Shown here: piece after piece, positions 1 through 10,000 of the stretch
Position numbering within the stretch: position 1 is the first letter of the stretch
How the letters are laid out: every line of letters begins with the position of its first letter
Source of the DNA: Cerrena zonata
Lineage: Eukaryota > Basidiomycota > Agaricomycetes > Polyporales > Cerrenaceae
Direction: 5' to 3'
Length of the DNA stretch: 64,000 nt
Assembly: GCA_038087015.1 (NCBI GenBank)
Contig: JASBNA010000008.1
Coordinates: 310,001-374,000 of the forward strand
Notes under the pieces: generated by a model
The model's database searches: none
Seen by the model: only the letters and a program-made list of their open reading frames with translations
Told to the model about the DNA's origin: nothing
Position numbers and translations under genes: made by a program

Positions 1-334
1 TCTCTGCAAGACTACACTTAGTGCTGTTTCATCACCCATCCACATCCACATCTCTATCTTAGGAACTTCCATTCCTAAGATCAACTTGGTTGTTTGTATT
101 GTACTTTGAACCTCAAACGTACTTTCTTACTTCCTTTACTCCTCCCTCTTTGGCACTTTGTCATTGAACAAGGTACCTTTGATCAGTTACATTCTCCCCA
201 CACCCGAACGACAAGGGATATCCGGTATAAAGACTTACCCGAGACTCTCTTGAATCGTATCTTGGCTTTTAGTGTTGCAGTCCATTGATTGTAAATCCCC
301 ACACTAATTAGCCTTTATCTGATTACGACCGACA
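1..334 (+). repeat. 5' LTR of the gypsy element, 3'-terminal part only
   Basis: This segment matches 13872-14205 base for base as far as I can compare by eye. It ends in GACA, where the two copies diverge (TCAGTGG inside the element, GCGGCC outside). The upstream portion, including the promoter region, lies before the window. Confidence 0.93.
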
Positions 335-338
335 TCAG

Positions 339-355
339 TGGAGCCCACCGCGAGG
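339..355 (+). other. Putative primer binding site of the gypsy element
   Basis: The sequence starting TGGAGCCCACCG lies four bases after the LTR end. It begins with TGG, the complement of the CCA tail of a tRNA, as expected for a minus-strand primer site. I cannot assign the tRNA from memory. Confidence 0.5.
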
Positions 356-396
356 GGTGGAGTGTATACTGAATACTTGGTCTGTATCCCAGTCTC

Positions 397-3300
397 ATGA
401 CAGTGCCTGAAGAGGAGGTACCATCATCTACTGGAACCAGTCTTACGTTTTCGGTCTCAAGTCTATCCAACGATACGAATCTCTCAAATCACACGAATCC
501 ATCTCTACCACATTCTCCACCTATCCACACACCTCCCCCAATTCCAGCTCTACCCACAATGGCAGCCTTTAACCGAGGAGCCATTCACTTCCCCTTGCCA
601 GGTTCAAGACCAGCTCCTAGGACCTTCAAGGGAAAGTACAACGACATCAAGCCCTTTATCGATCATTACGAACGTTTATGTGCACAATTCTATGTCACAA
701 ACCACCGCGAACGACTCGATAACATTGGCCAATACTGTACCCGTTCTACTCGCGAATTCATGGAAGCTCTTGACAGCTTTCGTGAAGGAGATTGGGATCA
801 ATTTGTCCTAGATCTTCTTGAATACTATGATGCCGAACGAGACGAGAAACGCTATACATGGCGAGACCTCGAAGCGTATGCAAAGAAGCATGGTCGTACC
901 CTCCAAAAAGTTAATTTGGCTTACTGGAAAATATACAGCCGGGGATTTATCCGCATTGGCGGATGGCTTAGTTACCGTAATAAAATCTCCGACCGTGAGC
1001 AAGCCTTATACTTTTGGAAAGGTATTCCCAGGTCTTTTAGGCAAAAGCTAGAGTCTCGACTTATTGCGACTCATCCAGATCATGACATGGAAGAGCCTTT
1101 TGATATTGAAGATATCCAAAGAGCAGCCAAGTCATTGTTAAAGCGAAACCGTTTTGACTCTGACAAGCTATGGTCTGATGAGGAACCAGCTGATGACAGT
1201 GATGTTGACTCTGGTTCTGATTCATCTTCAGATAGCAACACAGATTCAGAAGACTCTGATTCAGACTTTTCCCCCAAGACCAAGATCAAGAAGAAGACCA
1301 CTCGATTTCGCAAGTCAAGCCAATCTTCCAAGAAGAGTACGAAGAAAGCTCAGAATGACAACAAGATAGCACCTTCCACTCAGCGCCCTGCATCTCGTCT
1401 TGGAAACAAGAAGAATGACCAGGAGGTGGAAGAGATCATTGGAAAGCTCAATCGTATGTCTCTTGAAGATCCTGCATATGCCATCAATTACTTTCGAGCC
1501 TACCAGTTGAATCCGATCATTGCAGACATTGTTCGTAAACCTATCGAACGTGTGCGAACTCCTAGACCACCCTCTCGTTTTATCCCACCTGGATCAGAAC
1601 AAGGAGGCAGACCCAACCCAGGGCCTACTGGAGCTAATGCCTATCAACAAGGTCCAGGCTTTGGACTAAGACATTGCTTCGGATGTGGTGCTGATGGTCA
1701 TACCATGGCATACTGCTCAGCTATAAATGATTTAGTGAAACAAGGCATCATCAAACGTGATGGCTTTGGTAAACTTGTCATGGCTGATGGTTCTAGGATC
1801 TATAGAATGCATGATGAAAGCTTTGCAGCTGCAGTCAAGCGTACTCTCCCTGTCCAAACCAACTTTATTACTACTCAGAACTTTCACAATCAAGAGCACC
1901 TTCTTGATCCCTACGAATGTGACTTCTTGAGTGGTAATGAAAGTGACACTGGGAATGAGGAAATCTATATAGCCACTCGATCCCAATACAACAAGGACAA
2001 GCGAAAGGATTATCAAGGAGTCTTTCCTCCTGCTAGAAAGCAGCATGAGACCAAACACCCTCGATTTTCCCCTGCCGATTCTAGTCGAAAAGAGAATATC
2101 CCTATCACTTCCACTCGTCCAACTACCAGACAAGCACCTCATGTTGGATTACCACCACTTGAGAAAGATGGACCACCTCCAAAGCCGAAACATCCCATCA
2201 CAGTAGACCCACCTAGGTTTGACCCAAATGATAGTGATGCTTTCATGGAAGATGAAGCTATTTCTCCCAAGACTTCAATCTCTGCGAAGACCCTGCGTAA
2301 TGATAATGAAGACTCTCGAACCATCATCAAGCGTATTCCTCGTAAATCCGAAGTTCAATCCCAAGTCGATCAGATGAATGTCTTAGGCAGAATCCTCAGC
2401 CAACCAGTCACGTTAGCTGTAGGAGAAGTCTTTGGTATCTCCAAAGAGCTCACTCATCACTTACAAGATGTGCTCAAGCCAAAGACTCAAGCCTCTGGAC
2501 CCCCATCTAATCCCAAAGCTTCTACGACACCTCTGGCCAAAGTCAACAACATTGCCGATGATCCATTCGTAGCAACGACATTTGTATCCAAGTCTAGAGG
2601 TACACTTATTAAGCTACGTATGGAGTGCGATGGGACACCAGTTCAAGCTATCATTGACACTGGCTCCCAACTCAACATTGCACACAAGCGAATCTGGAAG
2701 TCAGTACTTGGAAGACCTATTGATATGCACAAAGTTGTTAGCATGAGTGATGCTAATGGTGGCGAAAGCATGTTAAAAGGATTAGTAGCCAACGTACCTT
2801 TGACTTGCGGAGGTGTTATGACCCACGCAAATGTCTATGTTGGTGACCAAGTACCCTTCGATTTGTTGCTCGGACGACCCTGGCAAAGAGGTAACTTTGT
2901 TTCGATTGATGAACGAAGCGACGGAACTTACCTGCTCTTCAAGGACAAGAACCTAGATGTCCGTCATGAGGTTCTAGTCACTCCTGACAATACTCTATCG
3001 CTAGTGGACAACGAGACCGCTGAGTTCATTGACCGAACTCACCGAGTCCATCCACAAGTTAACCATATCCACACCGGAAATGTGTTAGCGCCCAACGTTG
3101 ACGAGAGTACCGGTAATAACGAACGTACCGAGGAGACCGAAGACACAGCTACGGCAGATGAAGACACCGAGCCCGAGAGTTCACAACCCGAGAATGAACC
3201 GATCGTATTACGCAAGCAAGGACTCAAACGCACCGCGGCAATGGCCGACATCAGTCACGAGGTCGCACGTGCTTCGAAGTCAGCAGCCAGATTGGGAAAG

Positions 3301-6300
3301 TCAATATATAAACATATTTCATTGAATAAACATACGGCCACGGTCGATTTGGAACATTCAATAAATAAATTATGTATTGATTTTAATCCTACTGTGCTGC
3401 ACACGACTGAGCATGAGCCTCCGGAATGTCAGCGAGAAGCCTGTCTACCTATCGAGACCGCCACCTCCTATCAACGTCCAGAATCCGAGACCGAGTCTCC
3501 CTATGCGATCCCCCGTCTTCATTCGACTTGTGTTGCCCTTCGGCATCCTAATGACACCCAGGATAACGAGTCTACATGGCAAAACAGTCAGCAAGACATG
3601 ACAAAGGACAAGAAATCGAAATCTCCAGACTTACCAAGACAAACAGTCCAGAATTCGATTTCCCCCCTATCAAGCAGCGGTGGGAATGCTATCGATAACG
3701 CCTCTGACGTAGCGTTCACTGATGCCGTCCATGACAAGACTTTACGGCTCAAGGGAGGGTGTTCTGGTCCCCAGAATTTGAAAATTCTCGACCTAGATGG
3801 CAATATTGACGGAAAACCTCAGGTTGGTACCCCAGAAGTTGCTGATAACGAGGCAACTTACCTATCTGCAGTTAGTCCAACATATTCCACCCCCAAACCC
3901 TTCACTTCTGCACTAGCAAACTCGTTTATGGCACAAGTGGGCGAATCTGAAACCCAGAACCCCAACGATCTTGCTCGGGAGGAAGAGACCAAGGCCAACT
4001 GCTCAGCGTGCCGCTGTACACCATCACACACGCTAGTAGGATGCCATAGAGATATTACGAAGCTGCCGAGTTGGATTCCTAAGCAACGAGACCCAGAAGA
4101 ATGCAAAGGAAACCGGCAGAGCAGTCAGCAAGCTAGCTGCGGTCATACAAGCCCACAGAATGACACTCAAGAAGAGCGACAAGTCCCCAAAGCTCAGAAC
4201 CAGACGAGCGAGCCCCTAGCTATGGACCCAGTCGAGAACGAGATGACAAGCCGACAGTCGCAGAGCACCAGTGTACTGACCAAGTGGAAGTCTTCAAATT
4301 ACGAAGACTTCAGGCATTGGAAGGGAAAACATGACGTACCTGAGATCTCGGCCTCAGGTCCACGGTCATATTTCCCTGTCTTACCTGCTATCGTATTCGA
4401 TAAGAGTACCCTAGCAGAAAAGAAGATAAGTACTGCCTCCCCTCGACTTACCAAGCCCAGGTTTCGCATTTTTCCCAAGGTTGCGATGCCTTCCTTCCTG
4501 TCCGCTATCCGCCTTCGCTTAACTCGACGTACCTTCGCTCATCATGTTGACCCTCAACGAGAAGCTGCTATTCGACCTATTGGTACGATTGTCCCCCCTG
4601 GTCCTGAGGGATTCCGCGCTGCTCGAGACAACATTAGACTTCATACGTCCGAAGACTACCCTCACCTTTCTGGTACCATTGCAACCCCTTACCTCCATCG
4701 CCTCCAGTATGACAGCGATCGTGCCAACGACAACGCACGATTCTTCACCGCCCCTAGCAGCACGTTGGTGTATGTGGATCCCTCACATCCCGATGAAGCC
4801 CCTACCGTCTTGCGTGGAGATGTCGTTATGGGAGTATGGGAGACAGGTGCTGAAAGGTGGGAAACAATCTTTCCCACAGTCGAAGAGCTGAGCCAGGATA
4901 ACGAGAGTTCGACCAGCAGAAGAGATGAGGAAGAAAGCGAGGAAGTTGCTAGAGAGGAGAACGAGAACGACGGACCGGTTGATGCAAGCAATGAGGAAGT
5001 AAGTCGATCCCCGAGATTTGATCCGAGATCGAGGACTTCGGACTTAACGGAAACCACGTTCCAGGCACCGAGTAGCGTCTTTCTTGCCACGTGCGAACCT
5101 CTCGATGACGGCTCCGAGATTCGATCGCGCCTCGATCATCCCGTCGAACCGGCTCATCTTGCTCGACCATCCTCTGCTGCCTCATCTACTCCTACTCAAC
5201 CTCCACCTCCCTACAACTTCGACTTTGCTCTTGTCGCTTCAGAATGCCAGTACGACAACCACGCCCTCTGCGAATCTATGTACACTGCAGCTCGCCGGAT
5301 CACCGATCGAGAACGACTCTCCCCTCCTCGAGTTCCCCCGTGCTTGCTTGGCATCCTTCGCCTCCAGACCAACCAGATCTCATTCGGGTCCTTTTCCCCT
5401 CACTTCCCTGCTCTCGAGTCTGATGCTCACAACCAGTGGATCAACTCCATTCTTCGCTCTAGGTTCGATGAGGACTCTGACGATGGCACTGGTAGCATGC
5501 CCAGCCTGGAATCTATTCCCCCTAGTTCAGACTCTGAGGACGACTCAGGCCACCCTACGACTGCTGCTGATGATGACTCAATCATCGTTCATCCTTCTCC
5601 TGTGCCGGGAACTGAAGGATCTTCAAATGAAGACGCTATGGACATGCTAACTGATGAAGACACTGGTATGTTTTTGGATGAATACCTTAGTCCAGAAGCT
5701 AACTACTCTGAAGACTCAGACCAGAGTCTACTATCGTCCCCAGACCGACGTCTCAATCGCGAAAGCACCTACACACCCTCTCGGTCTGAATCTCCAGTCC
5801 GTAGAGACCCAGCTCGTGTGTTGGAACGACGTCGATCCCCTCTTCGTCGATCACACCCCTTGCACCTGCAGAATGGAGTACGCAGTGAGTCAATCCCTTT
5901 GGCCCCAAGTCCGCTTCGAAATGTTGTTTACATACGAGAATTCTCAGTGATCCCTACACCACCTCCCTCACGCCCTTTATCACCCATCGACTCCATTATG
6001 GACTCTGATGGTGAAACTCTTGGTAGCCAAACCAGTACCGAGATTGAGGAAGGTGAGATCCGTAGTGACCATGAGGATGATTGCTACACAGATGACGAAG
6101 ACGACGAAGATATGCTTCTGGATTCATCATCTGAATCTGACGATGGTTCCCCCACTCTAGGCTACCCCTCGGCTCCGTCAGCGACTCCTGAACTCGTTCA
6201 AGAACCGGTAATGGTAGACTTGCGTACTGGCGAGGAAATCGGCATCAACGGCATGCATGCTTTCCTACGATTCGCTCAGCAACGTCTCTCTGCAAGTCCT

Positions 6301-7023
6301 CGTACCCCTTCTATGTCCCCTGACACTTCCTCTGGAGCTCCATCTCGAGAAAGCACCGATCCCATCCCTCCATACGATGCCGAAATTGACTTTTCTGCCA
6401 TCCCCCCTGCTGCTCGTCACCTCGTCGACTCCACGAACCCTTATGCCAACCCTCAGTTCCAGCCTAGCAATATAGCATCCCCTAATGGCATCGTTCCAGA
6501 AACGCAAGATTTGTCCATGGCGGAACTCCAAAACCGCTCGGTTTGCTTCTTCCGGGACATCTTTGTTTTCTATCTCGATGCTGTAACTCACGAACTGGGT
6601 CAGTATGGATTCTTCCCCTGGCAGAATCGTGTTCGAAATACCTCTACCGATGGAGAAAACGCAGATGTCTTACGCTGGAGGCTTGATCTTTTTCGAGAGG
6701 ATCCTGAGAACTGCGGCAACCCTTTCTTGTTCAGCGCAGAAAAGGCACGCATCCGCCGTCTCGTGAACTTCATTGACTGTCACCCAGGTCTTCCCTCTCG
6801 TGCATCTCAGCATCGGGAACTCTTGCGTATGTTCTACGAGTTCAAGCTTGACAACATCCATGTACACGACTGGATCGTCAACGCTCGATTGGCGGGACAA
6901 CTTGGTACGGTCTTTGGACCCACTCCTTTTCATCTTCGTTCGACTCACGCTCATGCAGCTCCAGAGCATGCCTGTATGTTTCTCTATCCCTCATCGAGAT
7001 TGGGAAACTTACTTTTTCTTTGA
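397..7023 (+). CDS. Gypsy ORF1: Gag, zinc knuckle, aspartic protease and a very long C-terminal extension
   Basis: This is an uninterrupted 2208-codon ORF. Residues about 80-240 look like a retrotransposon Gag capsid region (helical, aromatic-rich), followed by an acidic and basic linker. A CCHC knuckle (CX2CX4HX4C) starts near residue 427 and an aspartic protease motif IDTGSQLN lies at about 753-760. More than 1300 residues then follow that I cannot assign. They are mostly Ser/Pro/Glu/Asp-rich and look disordered, but the last 170 residues (from about 6500) are richer in aromatic and hydrophobic residues and look folded. Gag-protease in this group normally ends shortly after the protease, so the tail is the odd part. 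The start ATG at 397 is the first in the frame after the primer site. It overlaps ORF2, which lies in another frame, by 251 nt. Confidence 0.88.
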   Translation: MTVPEEEVPSSTGTSLTFSVSSLSNDTNLSNHTNPSLPHSPPIHTPPPIPALPTMAAFNRGAIHFPLPGSRPAPRTFKGKYNDIKPFIDHYERLCAQFYVTNHRERLDNIGQYCTRSTREFMEALDSFREGDWDQFVLDLLEYYDAERDEKRYTWRDLEAYAKKHGRTLQKVNLAYWKIYSRGFIRIGGWLSYRNKISDREQALYFWKGIPRSFRQKLESRLIATHPDHDMEEPFDIEDIQRAAKSLLKRNRFDSDKLWSDEEPADDSDVDSGSDSSSDSNTDSEDSDSDFSPKTKIKKKTTRFRKSSQSSKKSTKKAQNDNKIAPSTQRPASRLGNKKNDQEVEEIIGKLNRMSLEDPAYAINYFRAYQLNPIIADIVRKPIERVRTPRPPSRFIPPGSEQGGRPNPGPTGANAYQQGPGFGLRHCFGCGADGHTMAYCSAINDLVKQGIIKRDGFGKLVMADGSRIYRMHDESFAAAVKRTLPVQTNFITTQNFHNQEHLLDPYECDFLSGNESDTGNEEIYIATRSQYNKDKRKDYQGVFPPARKQHETKHPRFSPADSSRKENIPITSTRPTTRQAPHVGLPPLEKDGPPPKPKHPITVDPPRFDPNDSDAFMEDEAISPKTSISAKTLRNDNEDSRTIIKRIPRKSEVQSQVDQMNVLGRILSQPVTLAVGEVFGISKELTHHLQDVLKPKTQASGPPSNPKASTTPLAKVNNIADDPFVATTFVSKSRGTLIKLRMECDGTPVQAIIDTGSQLNIAHKRIWKSVLGRPIDMHKVVSMSDANGGESMLKGLVANVPLTCGGVMTHANVYVGDQVPFDLLLGRPWQRGNFVSIDERSDGTYLLFKDKNLDVRHEVLVTPDNTLSLVDNETAEFIDRTHRVHPQVNHIHTGNVLAPNVDESTGNNERTEETEDTATADEDTEPESSQPENEPIVLRKQGLKRTAAMADISHEVARASKSAARLGKSIYKHISLNKHTATVDLEHSINKLCIDFNPTVLHTTEHEPPECQREACLPIETATSYQRPESETESPYAIPRLHSTCVALRHPNDTQDNESTWQNSQQDMTKDKKSKSPDLPRQTVQNSISPLSSSGGNAIDNASDVAFTDAVHDKTLRLKGGCSGPQNLKILDLDGNIDGKPQVGTPEVADNEATYLSAVSPTYSTPKPFTSALANSFMAQVGESETQNPNDLAREEETKANCSACRCTPSHTLVGCHRDITKLPSWIPKQRDPEECKGNRQSSQQASCGHTSPQNDTQEERQVPKAQNQTSEPLAMDPVENEMTSRQSQSTSVLTKWKSSNYEDFRHWKGKHDVPEISASGPRSYFPVLPAIVFDKSTLAEKKISTASPRLTKPRFRIFPKVAMPSFLSAIRLRLTRRTFAHHVDPQREAAIRPIGTIVPPGPEGFRAARDNIRLHTSEDYPHLSGTIATPYLHRLQYDSDRANDNARFFTAPSSTLVYVDPSHPDEAPTVLRGDVVMGVWETGAERWETIFPTVEELSQDNESSTSRRDEEESEEVAREENENDGPVDASNEEVSRSPRFDPRSRTSDLTETTFQAPSSVFLATCEPLDDGSEIRSRLDHPVEPAHLARPSSAASSTPTQPPPPYNFDFALVASECQYDNHALCESMYTAARRITDRERLSPPRVPPCLLGILRLQTNQISFGSFSPHFPALESDAHNQWINSILRSRFDEDSDDGTGSMPSLESIPPSSDSEDDSGHPTTAADDDSIIVHPSPVPGTEGSSNEDAMDMLTDEDTGMFLDEYLSPEANYSEDSDQSLLSSPDRRLNRESTYTPSRSESPVRRDPARVLERRRSPLRRSHPLHLQNGVRSESIPLAPSPLRNVVYIREFSVIPTPPPSRPLSPIDSIMDSDGETLGSQTSTEIEEGEIRSDHEDDCYTDDEDDEDMLLDSSSESDDGSPTLGYPSAPSATPELVQEPVMVDLRTGEEIGINGMHAFLRFAQQRLSASPRTPSMSPDTSSGAPSRESTDPIPPYDAEIDFSAIPPAARHLVDSTNPYANPQFQPSNIASPNGIVPETQDLSMAELQNRSVCFFRDIFVFYLDAVTHELGQYGFFPWQNRVRNTSTDGENADVLRWRLDLFREDPENCGNPFLFSAEKARIRRLVNFIDCHPGLPSRASQHRELLRMFYEFKLDNIHVHDWIVNARLAGQLGTVFGPTPFHLRSTHAHAAPEHACMFLYPSSRLGNLLFL

Positions 7024-10000
7024 TTTATTCTCAGAAAGCGTTCGAGCGTCGAAGACTCGAACACCCAACGCTTTTGCCGGTGCCTGTACACTCGCGCATT
7101 CGCGAATCGTCGACGACCAATGTCTCGACTTCTCTTTTCCTCTGGACAACTCGATTTCTCTTCGTCTCATATTTTCTTTTTCTTCTTTTTCTCTATTTCT
7201 CAACTTAACCCCCAAAACCCACAAAACATATCCGTTTCTCTTGTGTCTCCCTACCCCCACTCACGGCCATTCTATATACAAAACCCCAGATCCCGTTTCA
7301 ATTTCCCCTTTCCGTTTCTCTCTTCATTTCCCTCTTGCCCAAGGCACACCCCCACTCTTCCCCTTCAACTTCGGATTCACGATCGAATACAGAGACGAGT
7401 CTCTGTATAAGTCCTTCAACAGGACACTCTTTCTTCTCGCGTTTATCACGCATTTACGCCGCTCAACCGGTACGAGTCGAAACCGACTTTTGTTTTATTC
7501 TGATTTTCTTTTCTTTTTCGATTTCTTATGTCCTTTTTCTTTTCTTTTTCTCTCTCTCTCTCGTCTCGGCCCTTTTGTAGTCTACTGGAGTACAGGACCC
7601 GGTACCTACTTAAGTTGTATATTAGAAACGCTCTCTCCGAAGAGCCCGGTCCCGTCTACGGCTTTTTGTATCAGGACACCCTCCCGGTATGAACTCACGC
7701 GTGAGGAATCGAACCCACGACCTTGTCATAAGTTCGGCGCCTCAAGTCTTTCTTGTAAAGACTTAAAACATGAGTTCCTGCTCGAGGATTCGAACCGGCA
7801 GCTTCCTCTCAGCTTGCCTACTTTCGACCTCACTGGCATATACCCTCGGACTTCCGCGCGTTGGTCCTTGACTTCAAAGCCACATGGCACGGCGCTTCCT
7901 CTTAAGCACCAAGCCTCGTGTGCTCCCAATTCCTCCCGAGTTTCCGTGATCTCCCATGCCCATCTAAGCTCTACGCTAGAAGGCTGTGATGTCATGATCA
8001 ACGGTCGTTTCATTATTGACCTCAATACTCTCGTGTCCCGTCGACACATTCCCTCCCACCTACTCGCTTTCGACGCAGTCCAACTGCTCTCGATTTCGAT
8101 TCCCCCACATTCCCACACCCTCTGGAACCCTACTCGAACCCCCATTCCCACTGGACCACTTACTTACGATTGTCTCGACGGACCGACATCGTCAGTAAGT
8201 ACCCTCGACTTGTGTCTCGATTCAACAATTACTTGGTCATTGGTTACATTTACAGGCAATAACGATATTTTTGATATCGAGCCCAGTTTGGCTATACACG
8301 CACCTCTCGTGCCCACAAGCCCTATCTGTGCCCTGTCTATGGTCACACTACCATCCTCGAATCATCACACGGTCCATCTACCCCATCGCTATGCGAGTCC
8401 TGCTGCAAACACATGCACACTTGTTCCCCTTCCTCTCAAAACGAGAAATCGTCATTTAACAAATGATCATCCTACCGGCAACAACGATACTTCCAGTATC
8501 GAGCATGGTTTGGTAAAGCACGACTTTGGGCGTGTACACCCTATCCATGTCCAGTCAGGACTCATCACTCTACGACAACCTCTCGTTTTGTCAAGCGACC
8601 CCCAGACGATCTCAAATCCAACTCTACCTGTTCACTACAAACCCAGACTCTCAATACCGAAGTCTGTTATGTCCTCACAAGTAGACTTGGTTGATTCTGT
8701 CATCCCTCGAGTACCTCCATCCCTCTCGGTGCATTCAGATTCTTCCCACTCTCGGTCCACTTCGTCAAGTGACCCCCACGTCCACATTCCTTGTCGATCC
8801 TCTATCCCTGCCGCCGTTTATTCAATCCCACATGCCAAATCCTTGCCGAGTCCCACTATGACATTAAATTCTATTGATACTCCTGCCGGTAGTCTTACCA
8901 GTACTAGTATTAATAAATTACAATCGAGTAGACCTGCAGCTATGTGCATTGAAACCGAAACCATCGAGCCCGTCAAAAGTTTCTACATGAGCATTAGTAA
9001 CTATCAGAATTTCAAAAGTGACCACCCAGTTACTTCTAATTCTGGAGTTAAGTATGTAAAATATGGATTTGATAAGTCCCATATTCCAAATATGGACACT
9101 CATGTTCAGCCTGATGTTATCATGGGCACAGAACAAGACTTACCATTCTGTATTCTTACACAACTCGAAGTTGATGATGACTATGTGTTCGAAATGGCTT
9201 CTGATGTGTTAACAGCATACAAACGTGCAGACAAGAAAGTCAGACCAGTACCTGGAGTATTTCCTGAAGAAGATCGAGTGCTACGTCGTTTTCCCGAAGA
9301 CCCTCTATTAAGCTTACCGAAGCTTACGATGCACCCTCCAGAATTCATACCCAATGGACGTCTTACCCAAGAACGTCTAGACGAGATGAACATCAATCCT
9401 GATAAGTATCTCTGGCCAGAAGAAGAGAAACTTTTCAAATGGGTTTTACAACTCAATCAGGATTCCCTGGTCTTTGAAGAAGAGCATCGCGGTACCCTAC
9501 GAGAAGACTACTTCACTCCTTACATCATCCCTACCATCGAACACATCCCCTGGGCCCTTACCAACATTCCTATTCCTCCTGGACTTAGGAGTCAGGTCAT
9601 CACCTTACTCAAAGACAAGATGTCCGCAGGTGTCTATGAATCGAGTCAATCATCCTATCGCTCGAAGTGGTTCTGTGTATTGAAGAAAAATGGCAAGCTC
9701 CGTATTGTCCATGATCTTCAGCCTCTGAATGCTGTCACAATCAGAGATGCAGGCCTCCCACCTAATCTAGACGCCTTCGTAGAACCATTTGCAGGTCGAA
9801 AGTGTTATACAGCTTTTGATTTGCATTGGGGCTTTGACGCACGCAAGATAGACGTCAAGAGTAGAGATCTTACTGCCTTCCTATCTCCATTAGGACTTCT
9901 TCGACTTACTTCCTTACCCACTGGATTCACGAACTCCCCTGCCGAATTCCAAGCTTGCATGGCCTTCATACTCAAGATGGAAATGCCACACATTGCAGAC

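Noticed and set aside
94..288. 64-codon ORF in the gypsy LTR, repeated at 13965-14159
   Set aside because: It is simply the same LTR sequence twice; there is no family resemblance and no sign of coding selection.
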